A stretch of DNA of 64,000 bases from [Pseudomonas] carboxydohydrogena (GTDB lineage Bacteria > Pseudomonadota > Alphaproteobacteria > Rhizobiales > Xanthobacteraceae). Every line of letters begins with the position of its first letter. Position 1 is the stretch's first letter. The position numbers and the translations under genes were made by a program. The notes beneath the pieces are model-generated. The model searched no databases, was not told where the DNA came from, and saw nothing but the letters and a program-made list of their open reading frames with translations. Of this stretch, positions 1 through 10,631 are shown in pieces. The stretch lies in assembly GCF_029030725.1 (NCBI RefSeq), contig NZ_CP113162.1, forward strand, positions 620,001 to 684,000, given 5' to 3'.

Positions 1-813
1 CAGCGTGGTCTTGCCGGAGCCGGTGCCGCCGGAGATCAGCACGTTGGCGCGGCAGCGGCCGATGATCTGCAAAATCTGCGCGCCTTCCGGCGAGATCGCG
101 CCGAAATTGACGAGCTGGTCGAGCGTCAGCTTGTCCTTCTTGAACTTGCGGATGGTGAGCGCGGGCCCGTCGATGGCGAGCGGCGGCACGATCGCGTTGA
201 CGCGGGAACCGTCGGCAAGGCGGGCGTCGCAAATCGGGGAGGATTCGTCGACGCGGCGGCCGACCTGGCTCACGATGCGCTGGCAGATGTTGAGAAGCTG
301 CTGGTTGTCGCGGAAGCGAATCCCGGTCTTCTGGATCTTGCCCGCGACTTCGATGAACACCGTGCCGGCGCCGTTGACCATGATGTCGGCGATGTCATCA
401 CGGGCGAGCAACGGTTCCAGCGGGCCGTAGCCCAGCACGTCGTTGCAGATGTCGTCGAGCAGTTCCTCCTGCTCGGCGATCGACATCACGATGTTCTTGA
501 TCGCGATGATCTCGTTGACGATGTCGCGGATCTCCTCGCGCGCCGACTCGGCATCGAGCTTGGCGAGCTGGGCAAGGTCGATCGCTTCGATCAGCGCGCC
601 GAAGATTGTCGCCTTGACCTGATAGTAGGTTTCCGAGCGGCGTGAGTCACTGACGGGCGGCGGAGTCGTCCGCGCGGGGGCCAGCGGCGGCGCCGCGGCT
701 TTCGGCACGTCGATGACCGGTGCGCGCGGAGCCGCTGCCTGGGGCTCCGCCGGTTTTACGGCGGTGCTTCCGGGCCCGAAGTTCGTGTCTCCTCCGCTAC
801 GCTTGCCAAACAC
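1..813 (-). CDS. cpaF: CpaF/TadA-type pilus assembly ATPase, C-terminus beyond left edge
   Basis: Hexameric secretion ATPase that powers assembly of the Flp (Tad) pilus at the cytoplasmic face of the inner membrane. The first 271 residues are visible, ending just after the Walker A motif GGTGSGKTT (residues 262-270) at the window edge. Before it lie the N-terminal helical domain and the segment with DIMVNG, typical of CpaF. The first ~50 residues are Ala/Pro-rich. I chose GTG at 813 because GAGG lies about 6 bases upstream and cpaE ends only 18 bases before. It is the last visible gene of the minus-strand cpa operon; tadB and tadC would be expected beyond the edge. Identity is firm; the exact start is moderately sure. 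Confidence 0.93.
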   Translation of the reverse strand, partial: MFGKRSGGDTNFGPGSTAVKPAEPQAAAPRAPVIDVPKAAAPPLAPARTTPPPVSDSRRSETYYQVKATIFGALIEAIDLAQLAKLDAESAREEIRDIVNEIIAIKNIVMSIAEQEELLDDICNDVLGYGPLEPLLARDDIADIMVNGAGTVFIEVAGKIQKTGIRFRDNQQLLNICQRIVSQVGRRVDESSPICDARLADGSRVNAIVPPLAIDGPALTIRKFKKDKLTLDQLVNFGAISPEGAQILQIIGRCRANVLISGGTGSGKTTL

Positions 814-831
814 GCTCTACCTCAAACCGGA

Positions 832-2097
832 TTATTTCCGGCGTAACTTTCCGAGAAGGGGGGCTAAGAATGAATTACCTGACTTCTTGGAGTCGCCGCG
901 GCCGGTGAGGCGCTGCGCGATTTGCAAGAACATCTCGGCGGTCCGGTGATTGGCCGAGATTTCCGCGATCATCTGGCCGTTGTTGGCGGCAGACCCGAAA
1001 ATCTGCGGTTCGAACGGAATCGAAACGATCGGATCGTTCTCGATCGCCTTGGCGAATTCTCCGGCCTTGATCTCGGGACGCTTCGGAATCCCGACCTGAT
1101 TAAGGCAATAGATCGGCGCGCGGTCGTTCGGGCGGGCGGCCTTCAGCGTGTCGAACATGTTCTTGGTGTTGCGCAGATTGGCAAGGTCCGGCGCAGCCAC
1201 GATCAGGATGTCGTCGGCTCCGACGAGCGCGCGTCTGGTCCAGCCGGACCACTGATGCGGAACGTCGAGGACGATGCAGGGCATGGTGGTGCGCAGCGTG
1301 TCGAAGATCGCGTCAAACGCATCGTTGCCGAAATCATAGACCCGGTCGAGCGTGGCGGGCGCCGCGAGCAGGTTGAGGTGGTCCGTGCACTTCGACAGCA
1401 GGCGGTCGAGAAAGGCGGTATCGACGCGATCCGGCGAGAACACGGCATCGGCGATGCCCTGCGGCGGGTCTTGATTGTAGTCGAGCCCGGCCGTGCCGAA
1501 GGCGAGGTCGAGGTCCGCCACCACAGCATCCAGCGCGAGGTCGCGGGCGATCGCCCAGGCGACATTGTGCGCGATGGTGGAGGCGCCGACGCCGCCCTTG
1601 GCGCCGACGACGGCGATGATGCGGCCGACGGCCTTGGCTTCCGGGGTCGTGAACAGGTTGCAGACCGAGCGTACGATATCGAGCGGGCCGACAGGCGAGA
1701 TCACGTAATCGCTGACGCCGCGCCGCACGAGTTCGCGGTAGAGTGTGACGTCGTTGATGCGGCCGATGACGACGACGCGGGTGCCGGCATCGCAAACCGC
1801 TGCGAGTTGGTCGAGGCCGGACAGGATTCCCGTCTCGCTCTCGGTTTCGAGAAGAATGACGTTGGGCGTCGGCGCCGTGCGATAGGCCTCGATCGCGGCG
1901 GCCATGCCGCCCATCTGGATCTTCAGGTGAGCCTTGGCCAGCCGCCGGTCCTCGCAGGCTGCCTGGACGGCGGCCGCGGTCTCGACGGTTTCGCAGAACG
2001 CCTGCACGGATACGCGCGGCGCGGGGGCGATATGGTCGTCCACCGCCGCCTGACTGGTCTCGTCGTTCTGCTCGCCCTGACGCGCGTAACTGATCAT
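832..2097 (-). CDS. cpaE: CpaE/TadZ pilus localisation ATPase
   Basis: MinD/ParA-like protein of the Tad pilus machine, known in relatives to position the pilus at the cell pole. The protein has 421 residues. An N-terminal receiver-like domain (about 28-150) has Glu84 where a phospho-Asp would sit, so phosphorylation is unlikely. A ParA-type ATPase domain follows, with the deviant motif KGGVGAST (167-174), where Ala replaces the usual second Lys or Gly-Lys pair; this is common in CpaE. The start overlaps the stop of cpaD by four bases, implying translational coupling. The gene sits between cpaD and cpaF in the usual order. Confidence 0.92.
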   Translation of the reverse strand: MISYARQGEQNDETSQAAVDDHIAPAPRVSVQAFCETVETAAAVQAACEDRRLAKAHLKIQMGGMAAAIEAYRTAPTPNVILLETESETGILSGLDQLAAVCDAGTRVVVIGRINDVTLYRELVRRGVSDYVISPVGPLDIVRSVCNLFTTPEAKAVGRIIAVVGAKGGVGASTIAHNVAWAIARDLALDAVVADLDLAFGTAGLDYNQDPPQGIADAVFSPDRVDTAFLDRLLSKCTDHLNLLAAPATLDRVYDFGNDAFDAIFDTLRTTMPCIVLDVPHQWSGWTRRALVGADDILIVAAPDLANLRNTKNMFDTLKAARPNDRAPIYCLNQVGIPKRPEIKAGEFAKAIENDPIVSIPFEPQIFGSAANNGQMIAEISANHRTAEMFLQIAQRLTGRGDSKKSGNSFLAPLLGKLRRK

Positions 2098-2834
2098 TTG
2101 CCTACCGTGCTGAGTTTGGCTTTTTCGGCCTCGGGGTAATCGGTCGCGGTCGTCTGTCCGCTACGATACTTGGCGAAGGCCTCGGTGCGGCGCGCCGAAT
2201 TCGGCGGCGTTTCCGCGCGCGGCTGAACGAGATCGGCCGGATTGGCGACCATCGCCGCCATGTTGCGCTGATAGGCGCAACCGAAGTTCTGATAGGAGCG
2301 GTTTTCGTAATAGGACTTGTTCTTGACCGAAGGGCCGAGATCTTCCGGCCAGAGTCCGCAGGGGCCGGCATCCGCGATGATTCGCGCATAACGCACGCGA
2401 ACCGGCGCGAACTGGCGCGGGTCGTTCGGATGATAGGGCATCACCCTGATCCCCTTCGGCGGAATGCCGGCGGCGGCCAGAATGTTCTGGATGTCGCGAA
2501 CCGTGACGTTCGCGGCCTGCGCGTTCGGTGTGCCTGCCGGAACGTCGATGGTGATGGCGCCGGTGCCTTCGCTGAGCCACGCCTGTGAGAGCCCGACGAT
2601 ATCGGCGCGCTGCGCCGTCGTCAGCCCGCCACGCGCATGGCCGACAAAAATCTCGGTGGTCTTGGCTGCTTCCTGAATGACGATCGGATGGCGCAGCCGG
2701 TAGTCTTCGGGCACCGAGCCGGTCACGATCTCGGCTTCCTGGCTGTGCATGCACCCGCCCAGCATGGTGAGGCTCACCAGCGCCAGTGCGGCCAGGGCCG
2801 TTGTGGAGGAGAGGTTGGATACGCGTTTGCTCAT
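2094..2834 (-). CDS. cpaD: CpaD pilus assembly lipoprotein
   Basis: Periplasmic or outer-membrane lipoprotein that works with the CpaC secretin. From ATG at 2834 the protein has 246 residues; AGGA lies eight bases upstream. An in-frame TTG at 2852 has no such site. The N-terminus is a lipoprotein signal with lipobox LGGC (Cys28). The rest matches the CpaD family in length and in its central PYHPND segment. Its stop overlaps the start of cpaE, and cpaC ends about 20 bases upstream, so the three genes are probably one transcript. Confidence 0.9.
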   Translation of the reverse strand: MSKRVSNLSSTTALAALALVSLTMLGGCMHSQEAEIVTGSVPEDYRLRHPIVIQEAAKTTEIFVGHARGGLTTAQRADIVGLSQAWLSEGTGAITIDVPAGTPNAQAANVTVRDIQNILAAAGIPPKGIRVMPYHPNDPRQFAPVRVRYARIIADAGPCGLWPEDLGPSVKNKSYYENRSYQNFGCAYQRNMAAMVANPADLVQPRAETPPNSARRTEAFAKYRSGQTTATDYPEAEKAKLSTVGK

Positions 2835-2854
2835 GGTCGAAATCCTGTCCAACC

Positions 2855-4309
2855 TTAATCGGTGATGAAGCCGTATTTGCCGCGATAATTGCTGCCGGCC
2901 GGGCCTTCGCGGCGCGGGACACCGTAGATGCGGGTGATGTTGCCGAGCAGGACGGTCTGCGGGTCCGATGCCGAGGCGAAGCCGTCGTCCGGCCGCGACA
3001 GATCCTTCTGCGCCACGGCGCGCACCACGTAAGGCGTCACCAGCACCATCAGTTCGGTCTGGTTGTTGATGAAATCGCGGCTGCGGAACAGCGAGCCGAG
3101 CACCGGCACCTGCGCGAGGCCCGGCAGGCCGTTGATCGCCTGCTTGGTCTGCTCCTGGATCAGGCCGGCCATCGCCATCGAGCCGCCCGAGGGAATTTCC
3201 AGAGTGGTTTCGGCGCGGCGGGTTTTAATGGAAGGGATCGTCATGTTGCTGACCGTGATCGAATTCTCGTTCGATATTTCCGAGACTTCTGTCATCACTC
3301 GCAGGCTGATGCGGCCTTCGGTCAGCACGATCGGCGTGAAGTTCAATGAAATGCCGAATTTCTTGAAGGCGATGGAAGGCTGGCAATTGCTGGAGGTGCC
3401 TGCTCCCGTTTGGCAGGTGATGCCGGTCGGGATCGGGAATTCGCCGCCCGCGATGAACGTGGCGCTTTCACCGGAAATCGCGGTCAGATTCGGTTCCGCA
3501 AGGGTGCGGACCACGCCCGCGCTTTCCATCGCGCGCAATGTCGCTTTCACCGAAGGCGCGGAGCCGAAAGACGTGGAAACCGCATTATCGGGCGCCAGCG
3601 CGTGACCGAGCGCGCTGAACTGGTTGGCGTTGTTGAAATCCACAACGGCGGTGCCGTAGCTGAATTTGCCGCTCAGATCGACGCCGAGCTGCTTGACGAT
3701 GTTGCGCTGGACTTCCGCGACGGTGACTTTCAGCATCACCTGATCACGGCCACGGACCGTGATGTTGTTGACGACCAGATCGTTGGCCTTGGAGGGGCCG
3801 CCGATCAGGCGCGCGGCAAGCTCGTAAGCCTGCTGCGCCTCGGCCTGGTTGGCGGCGCTGCCACTCAGCACCACGCCATCGCCCAGACCTTCGACCTGGA
3901 TGTCAGATTGCGGCAATGCCTGATGGATCGCGGCGCGGATGCCGTTGAGATCGCGGGTCACGGCAACGTCGTAAGCGGCCATCTGCTGGCCGTCGGCGTC
4001 GAAGAAGATGATGTTGGTCTGGCCGACGGCGGCGCCGATGATGTAGGCGCGCCGCGACGAGCGCACGACCGCGTTGGCGATTTTTGGGTCCGCCACCAGG
4101 ACGTCCTTGACGTCGCGCGGCAGGTCGACGACCAGCGACTTGCTGATGCCAAGCCTCAGCGATCTTGCGTTCAGGGCATCCGCGGATGCGGTATGGGCGG
4201 AGGCGGCCTGGTAGTCCGTTGCCAGAACGGGCGAAAGGGATGAGTTAAGAATGAGAGCGGAGACGGCCACGAACGACAGAGCGCGGGCAATCAAGGGGGC
4301 GGTCTTCAT
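2855..4309 (-). CDS. cpaC: CpaC outer-membrane secretin (RcpA)
   Basis: Forms the outer-membrane channel of the Tad pilus. The 484-residue protein has a signal peptide (about 1-30), an N-terminal pilus/BON-like domain (LRLGISKSLVVDLP onward) and a C-terminal secretin core with the family segments VRTLAEPNLTAISGE and FLAGGEFP-like FIAGGEFPIPTG, ending with the LVTPYVV strand. I use ATG at 4309; an in-frame start 21 bases upstream at 4330 lacks a ribosome site. It lies between cpaA and cpaD in the minus-strand operon. The 133 bases between it and cpaA show no clear terminator. Confidence 0.93.
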   Translation of the reverse strand: MKTAPLIARALSFVAVSALILNSSLSPVLATDYQAASAHTASADALNARSLRLGISKSLVVDLPRDVKDVLVADPKIANAVVRSSRRAYIIGAAVGQTNIIFFDADGQQMAAYDVAVTRDLNGIRAAIHQALPQSDIQVEGLGDGVVLSGSAANQAEAQQAYELAARLIGGPSKANDLVVNNITVRGRDQVMLKVTVAEVQRNIVKQLGVDLSGKFSYGTAVVDFNNANQFSALGHALAPDNAVSTSFGSAPSVKATLRAMESAGVVRTLAEPNLTAISGESATFIAGGEFPIPTGITCQTGAGTSSNCQPSIAFKKFGISLNFTPIVLTEGRISLRVMTEVSEISNENSITVSNMTIPSIKTRRAETTLEIPSGGSMAMAGLIQEQTKQAINGLPGLAQVPVLGSLFRSRDFINNQTELMVLVTPYVVRAVAQKDLSRPDDGFASASDPQTVLLGNITRIYGVPRREGPAGSNYRGKYGFITD

Positions 4310-4442
4310 ACGCTTCACTTTCCACATCACGCGGCGACGGCTCTGTCGCTGTGAGGGGATTTGACCAGTTATTCGTCAAAGCATGGTTAATGAGGCGTAT
4401 CTAAATCGGGTTAATGGAAGCTTTATCGCCCGCTGTTGTTGT

Positions 4443-4967
4443 TCACCGCATTGCGAGCTGGAACAGATCGACCGCCTTGGTCCACTCGGTGTCCGGATAA
4501 ATCAGAAGCGCCGCGGCGGCGAGGGCAATGCCGTAGGGAATCCCGGTCTGCCTGCCATGCAGCCTCACCAGCCAGTCCTGGCCCATGAGCCAGGCCGGCA
4601 GCGTCCAGTTGCGGAACTGCAAGATCCCCAGCGTGAGCACGCCGCCGAGCACCGATGCGAGCAGGAGATAATCGAGCAGATAACCGAACCCGAACCACAG
4701 CGCGGCAGCGGCCGCCACCTTGGCGTCGCCGCCGCCGATCCAGCCGAACGCGAAGCAGGCAAAGGCAATCATGAGGACGCTCAGTCCGGCGAGCGTATGC
4801 CAGCCGATCGCCTCCCAGCCCATTCCGGTGACGAGGGCGAGAGCGAAGAACCCCGCGGTCAGCAGCAGCGATACGCGGTTGGAGATGGTCATGGTGAGAA
4901 GGTCGCTGGCGGCGGCGAATGCCATCAGCGCGGGGAACAGAAACAGGCGCGCCAGGTCCAGCAGCAT
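4443..4967 (-). CDS. cpaA: CpaA/TadV prepilin peptidase
   Basis: Inner-membrane aspartic peptidase that cuts the leader from Flp prepilin and TadE-type pseudopilins. The 174-residue protein is almost entirely membrane helices. It carries the two catalytic Asp residues of the family: Asp22 in ASDLLTMTISN and Asp81 in GGGDAKV. Short length and absence of the N-methyltransferase domain fit the TadV class. It lies downstream of the pilin gene and upstream of cpaC. Confidence 0.92.
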   Translation of the reverse strand: MLLDLARLFLFPALMAFAAASDLLTMTISNRVSLLLTAGFFALALVTGMGWEAIGWHTLAGLSVLMIAFACFAFGWIGGGDAKVAAAAALWFGFGYLLDYLLLASVLGGVLTLGILQFRNWTLPAWLMGQDWLVRLHGRQTGIPYGIALAAAALLIYPDTEWTKAVDLFQLAMR

Positions 4968-5025
4968 GGGGTCTCGCAGATTGTTCGGAGCGTTCCCGCG
5001 AAGACTAGATGTCAGACGTGAACAA

Positions 5026-5205
5026 TCACCAAACGCTTAGAATTCTGACGGCAAGGATCACGCAGGCCAGGCCGAGCCCGGCGCAGATGAGCAACAGCCC
5101 TTCCAGATCGTGCGCAACCACTGTGCGCCGGAGCAGGCTCGCACCCTGATGGCGCGGCACTGGTTGGACTTTCACGTCGAGGCCCTGCGTTATCATGGGT
5201 GGCAT
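5026..5205 (-). CDS. Possible small single-span membrane protein
   Basis: A 59-residue reading frame from ATG 5205 (or ATG 5196), ending with a strongly hydrophobic segment (LEGLLLICAGLGLACVILAV) near the C-terminus. A longer version starting at 5241 can be discounted, because its first codons are the pilin terminator hairpin. It sits between the pilin and cpaA genes on the same strand, where relatives often carry a tiny unannotated gene. I do not recognise it. It could be chance coding in GC-rich DNA. Confidence 0.35.
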   Translation of the reverse strand: MPPMITQGLDVKVQPVPRHQGASLLRRTVVAHDLEGLLLICAGLGLACVILAVRILSVW

Positions 5206-5211
5206 GAACGC

Positions 5212-5238
5212 AAAAAGGCTTCGGTTTCCCGAAGCCTT
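5212..5238 (-). terminator. Rho-independent terminator after flp pilin
   Basis: A 10-bp perfect stem (AAGGCTTCGG / CCGAAGCCTT) with a four-base loop. On the minus strand it is followed by TTTTTG. It lies 19 bases past the pilin stop, so pilin messages can end here, and only part of the transcription would continue into cpaA. Confidence 0.85.
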
Positions 5239-5256
5239 CATTGCATCCTTGGAGGC

Positions 5257-5427
5257 TTACTTCGCGGTCAGCGAGCCGTTGATGCTCGTGAAAACGCCGT
5301 TCAGCGTGCTGCCGAGGGTCTGCACAGCGCCGATGATGACGACGGAAATACCGGCGGCGATCAGCGCGTATTCGATAGCGGTGGCGCCGGATTCGTCCTT
5401 GACGAAGCGAGCGAGCAGATTGGTCAT
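5257..5427 (-). CDS. flp: Flp/Fap-type major pilin
   Basis: Structural subunit of the Tad pilus. The precursor has 56 residues from ATG 5427, preferred over 5439 because GGAG lies seven bases before it. It shows the class IVb processing site G14|ATAIEY, with Glu at +5 and Tyr at +6 of the mature protein, followed by one hydrophobic helix. Cleavage by CpaA (4443-4967) would leave a pilin of about 42 residues, normal for this class. A strong terminator follows directly. Confidence 0.95.
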   Translation of the reverse strand: MTNLLARFVKDESGATAIEYALIAAGISVVIIGAVQTLGSTLNGVFTSINGSLTAK

Positions 5428-5792
5428 TGGAGACTCCATAAATGTATTTACGTGGCTGTCTGTTTCAGTTGGTCCATCCGGAGCGGGTGGGCACCGAGGC
5501 CAAGCGCGAGACTAAAATCTAGGAATTGCGTCGCAGTTAATTCGATTGCGGAAAGTCGCTTGTATCAGGGTCTTCTTGCACACGGTAAATGCAGCGTTAA
5601 GCCGATGTATCGCATTTGAATGGTGCTGAATTGGTGCGTGAATATTGAGATAAATGAGAGTCGAGATGTCTGCGTGCAACCGTTAGGTCCAATGCATCCC
5701 TGAATATTTGCAGTTCATTCATCAATTAACGGCAGATTTGCCATACCGGGTCGTGTCGAGGCCCCTGTACTGTTGCGTAAGAGAGTAAGCAG
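5428..5792. promoter_or_regulatory. Divergent flp / cpaB intergenic region
   Basis: About 365 bases between the minus-strand pilin and plus-strand cpaB, with lower GC than the flanks. It must hold both promoters. I looked for CtrA-like TTAA-N7-TTAA, EcfG and sigma-54 patterns and found none that fit. No open frame here resembles a gene. Confidence 0.5.
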
Positions 5793-6617
5793 ATGAACAC
5801 CGCGCGTGTTGTGGTGCTGGCCATTGCTGTCAGCGCCGGTGGCGTTGCAGCCTTCCTTGCCAGTGGATCGGACCAGAAGCCGGCGCCGCGTGTCGCTGCC
5901 CCGGCGCCGCAACTGGAAACCACAGATGTTCTGGTGGCGAAGAACGACATCCCGCTTGGCCAGACCATCTCCGCCGACGACATGAAATGGCAGTCCTGGC
6001 CCGCCGCGACGGCAAGCTCCAGCTTCATCAAGAAGAATGAACGCGCCGACGCTATTAAGGACATGACAGGTTCGATCGTGCGCTCGCCTTTCCTCGCCGG
6101 TGAACCGATCCGCGAAACCAAGCTGGTGAAGGCCAACGGCTCGGGCTTCATGGCGGCCATTCTGCCGAGCGGAATGCGCGCGATCTCGACCGAAATCTCG
6201 CCGGAAACCGGAGCCGGGGGCTTTATCCTGCCTAACGACCGCGTCGATGTGCTGCTGTCCCGCCGTCAGAAGAGCCGCGACGGAAATGGCGGCGAGAGCG
6301 TCAGCTCGGAGATCATCCTGAGCGATGTACGGGTCCTCGCGATCGACCAGACGGTCGAGGAAAAGAACGGCCAGAAGGTCGTCGTCGGCAAGACCGCGAC
6401 ACTGGAGCTAAAGCCCGCCGAGGCGGAAACGCTGGCACGTTCCCGCCAGAGCGGAACGCTGTCGCTTGCCCTGCGCAGCCTCGTCGATGCCAATAAGCCC
6501 GGCAAGGTCGAGGACGCGAGCGATGATAAGCTGATTACGGTTTATAAGGGCGGCAGCGAGCGTGAAACCTACAATTGCTCGGCGTCGTGCAAGAAGCGCG
6601 GCAGCGACGGCGGCTAA
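5793..6617 (+). CDS. cpaB: CpaB/RcpC pilus assembly protein
   Basis: Periplasmic Tad pilus component thought to act with the secretin. The 274-residue protein has an N-terminal signal-anchor (about 5-25), a SAF domain beginning at TTDVLVAKNDIPLGQ (43-57), then the RcpC domain with GGFILPNDRVDVLL (about 140-153). Two Cys near the C-terminus (YNCSASCKK) could form a disulfide. It is transcribed away from the rest of the cpa genes and leads a plus-strand group with two TadE-like genes. Confidence 0.9.
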   Translation: MNTARVVVLAIAVSAGGVAAFLASGSDQKPAPRVAAPAPQLETTDVLVAKNDIPLGQTISADDMKWQSWPAATASSSFIKKNERADAIKDMTGSIVRSPFLAGEPIRETKLVKANGSGFMAAILPSGMRAISTEISPETGAGGFILPNDRVDVLLSRRQKSRDGNGGESVSSEIILSDVRVLAIDQTVEEKNGQKVVVGKTATLELKPAEAETLARSRQSGTLSLALRSLVDANKPGKVEDASDDKLITVYKGGSERETYNCSASCKKRGSDGG

Positions 6618-6771
6618 CCCTGCTTTCTGACGGATCCAAAGCCCGGAACAAACTGGTTACCATTTCCTTAACTGCACCCCTTGCCTTGTCTGGATCGGGC
6701 GCAAGCATTCGACAATCTCTGTCGGTTAGTCTCGGCGGTAGCTATTTAATGGCCCGACTGAGGATAACACG

Positions 6772-7317
6772 ATGCCCGCGCCGTTGCCGCACACGCTGCG
6801 CCTGAGAGATGTTCTTCGCCGCTTTGGCGCGAACCGGAAGGGCAGCGCGGCGGTTCAGTTCGCGATGGTCGCGCCGCTGTTTTTCGCATTGCTGTTCGCG
6901 ATCGTCGAAGTCGCGATGATGTTCTTTGCCACGCAGGTTCTCGAGACAGGGACGCAGGACACCGCGCGCCTGCTTTTGACGCATCAGGCGCAAGATCAGC
7001 AGATGACCGCCGAACAGATTCACGACAATCTGTGCGGCCGGGTTGATTTCCTGCTGACATGCAGCGGCATCTATCTCGACGTGCGAGCCTATCCCGCCGG
7101 TGATCCCTTTACCGTGCCGACGCTGTTCGATGGCGCAGGAAACGCCACCAACAATTTCTCCTATCAGCCGCCGGCGGCGGGGAGTGCCAGCATCGTCGTG
7201 GTGAGGACGTTTTACAAATGGCCGCTCCTGATCACGAACCTTGGTTTCTCGCTGGCGAATCTCGGAACCGACAAGCGGCTTCTCTCTTCGACGACGGCGT
7301 TTCGCGTCGAGCCGTAA
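6772..7317 (+). CDS. TadE-like pseudopilin
   Basis: Minor pilin-like protein of the Tad system, 181 residues. The N-terminal part (about 22-52) has the TadE hallmark, a basic/Gly stretch (RKGSAAVQFAMVAP) leading into one hydrophobic helix; cleavage after the Gly by CpaA is likely. GAGGAT lies eight bases before the ATG. The C-terminal part is a secreted domain with one possible Cys pair. The next gene, also TadE-like, follows within 21 bases. Confidence 0.85.
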   Translation: MPAPLPHTLRLRDVLRRFGANRKGSAAVQFAMVAPLFFALLFAIVEVAMMFFATQVLETGTQDTARLLLTHQAQDQQMTAEQIHDNLCGRVDFLLTCSGIYLDVRAYPAGDPFTVPTLFDGAGNATNNFSYQPPAAGSASIVVVRTFYKWPLLITNLGFSLANLGTDKRLLSSTTAFRVEP

Positions 7318-7337
7318 CGCGATTTGGAAACATGACA

Positions 7338-7922
7338 ATGTCGCTTTATCGACTGGCTGAATGGTTGAATGCACGCAATTTTGTGCGCGATGTTCGCGGC
7401 CTCGCCGCCGTCGAGTTCGCCGTTATTTTTCCAGTCGCCTTGATGCTGTTTTTCGGAACAATCGAAGTGTCGACAGGCGTTGCCGTCGATCGCAAGGTCA
7501 TCATCCTGACGCGGACGCTGTCCGACCTGATTTCGCAGGCGAAGTCGGTCACCGACACGGATATCAGCAATGCATTCAATATCTCGTCCGCGGTGATGGC
7601 GCCTTATTCCAACACCCCGGTGCAGGCGAAGATCTCGCAGGTTTTCATCGACAGCAACGGGGTCGCCAAGGTCAAGTGGAGCAAGGCGTCGAACACGTCG
7701 GTACATAGCTGCAACGAGGTGGTGACCACGCTTGTCCCACCCGGCATCAACGTCGCAGGTACCTATCTCATCATGAGCGAGGTAGCTTACGATTTCACGC
7801 CGGCTGCGGGGATGAGCGGCGGGAGCTTCACGCCGCCGACACTCCATCTGAGCGACAGAACCTTCACCCGTCCGCGGCAGACGGACTCGGTGGCTTATCC
7901 CTCCGCTCCGGTCTGTAACTGA
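7338..7922 (+). CDS. TadE/TadF-like pseudopilin
   Basis: Second TadE-family protein, 194 residues from ATG 7338; GGAA lies eight bases upstream, while ATG 7332 would be too close to it. The N-terminus (DVRGLAAVEFAVIFP) matches the TadE processing and helix motif with Glu at the expected +5 position. The rest is predicted to be outside the cytoplasm. It is co-directional with the previous gene and probably co-transcribed with it. Confidence 0.85.
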   Translation: MSLYRLAEWLNARNFVRDVRGLAAVEFAVIFPVALMLFFGTIEVSTGVAVDRKVIILTRTLSDLISQAKSVTDTDISNAFNISSAVMAPYSNTPVQAKISQVFIDSNGVAKVKWSKASNTSVHSCNEVVTTLVPPGINVAGTYLIMSEVAYDFTPAAGMSGGSFTPPTLHLSDRTFTRPRQTDSVAYPSAPVCN

Positions 7923-7984
7923 GAGGGCCGCGATTTCACGCGCGCCCCATAGTCTCAAGTCATCAAGCCAAAAGCCATCAAACT

Positions 7985-8010
7985 AAAAAGGCCGCGCAGA
8001 GCGCGGCCTT
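7985..8010 (-). terminator. Rho-independent terminator after cspA
   Basis: A 10-bp perfect GC-rich stem (AAGGCCGCGC / GCGCGGCCTT) with a three-base loop, followed on the minus strand by TTTTTAGTTT. It lies 33 bases past the cspA stop. It may also block read-through from the convergent TadE gene. Confidence 0.85.
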
Positions 8011-8042
8011 GATAGATCACCGAAATATCGGCGAGATCGGTT

Positions 8043-8255
8043 TTAACCGGCCGCGCGAAGATTATCGGCAGACGACTTGCCCGAACGGCGATCGGCAACG
8101 ATTTCGTAGCTGATCTTCTGGCCTTCGCGCAGCGTGCCGAGGCCAGCGCGTTCAACGGCGCTGATGTGGACGAACACGTCGTTGCCACCATCATCCGGCT
8201 GAATGAAGCCGTAGCCCTTGGTCGCGTTAAACCACTTCACTGTTCCCATGCTCAC
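8043..8255 (-). CDS. cspA: CspA-family cold shock protein
   Basis: Small single-stranded nucleic-acid binding protein that melts RNA structure. The 70-residue form starts at GTG 8255 (reading [17 protein letters not shown]), with GAGG about ten bases upstream. RNP1 (KGYGFI) and RNP2 (DVFVHI) are intact. The next gene upstream on the same strand is infA, 218 bases away. That leader is long and could fold at low temperature, as in other csp genes, but this is inference. Confidence 0.95.
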   Translation of the reverse strand: MSMGTVKWFNATKGYGFIQPDDGGNDVFVHISAVERAGLGTLREGQKISYEIVADRRSGKSSADNLRAAG

Positions 8256-8473
8256 GTGGGTAGTTCCTCTCAAGTAGATGTCGAATGACCCGTGTCGCCA
8301 CGGGTTGGTGAGATCGAAATTTGGAAGAGGTCGTCAGCGCTAACCGGCTATACCGGGGATAGCTATTGTCGTCCGGCCGAAATTCGATTGGGCGATATTA
8401 TTCGAAAGAAGCCCCCAAAACAATCCTGCCCCCGACGTTTTTGGAGGCAGGTTTCGGGCATGCAAAAGGGCGG

Positions 8474-8755
8474 TCAGCGGCGGCGGAATTGGCCACCGCG
8501 CGGCGATGCGGGACGCGGCGCGCCGGCCGGGCGCTCGTCCTTGTGACGGAAAATCAGGCGGCCCTTTTCCAGATCGTAGGGTGACATTTCGATTGTCACG
8601 CGATCGCCCGCCAGCGTCTTGATGCGGTTCTTCTTCATTTTGCCCGCGGTATAGGCAACGATTTCATGCCCGGCATCCAGCTGGACGCGATAGCGCGCGT
8701 CGGGGAGGATTTCGGTTACCAATCCCTCAAATTGGATCAGTTCTTCTTTAGCCAT
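8474..8755 (-). CDS. infA: Translation initiation factor IF-1
   Basis: S1-like OB-fold protein that binds the A site of the 30S subunit during initiation. The usual IF-1 body is present ([23 protein letters not shown]-type start, [28 protein letters not shown]). At 93 residues it is longer than the usual ~72, with an added Pro/Arg/Gly-rich tail (about 73-93). It starts 18 bases after the rhlE stop, so the two genes are probably co-transcribed. Confidence 0.95.
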   Translation of the reverse strand: MAKEELIQFEGLVTEILPDARYRVQLDAGHEIVAYTAGKMKKNRIKTLAGDRVTIEMSPYDLEKGRLIFRHKDERPAGAPRPASPRGGQFRRR

Positions 8756-8773
8756 AAACGTCTCCGGATCAGT

Positions 8774-10306
<1,533 letters not shown>

Positions 10307-10631
10307 GTGAGGCTTTCTGTATGAATCAAAGGGCGAGCCCGGCGGTCTTCTTGGACCTCGGGGGCGCTCGGGTGTCGGAGACACCCGCGTGTTTGGGGCG
10401 TCGGTTCGGTTAGCTGAAAGAAGGCAAGCCAGAAACCGTAAACGGATCCGAACACGCGGCTCGCAAAGACCTGACGATTCTCAAGGTCGTGGGCAAGCCT
10501 ATGAAGCACGAAGGCGGCGCTTTCAAGGTTAAAATCAAACAAGCGCGCCAGAATGTTCCGTCCCGGCGATCCCATCCGGGGGGTCATCATCCCAACCACA
10601 TGATCCAATAGGCTAATTCCCATCTTTGAGC

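Noticed and set aside
922-2139. 405-codon plus-strand frame opposite cpaE
   Set aside because: Shadow of cpaE in GC-rich DNA; composition is Arg/Asp/Gly-rich with no family-like sequence.
7455-7481. GGAAC...CGTT inside the second TadE gene
   Set aside because: The spacer is 18 bases and the site lies within coding DNA.
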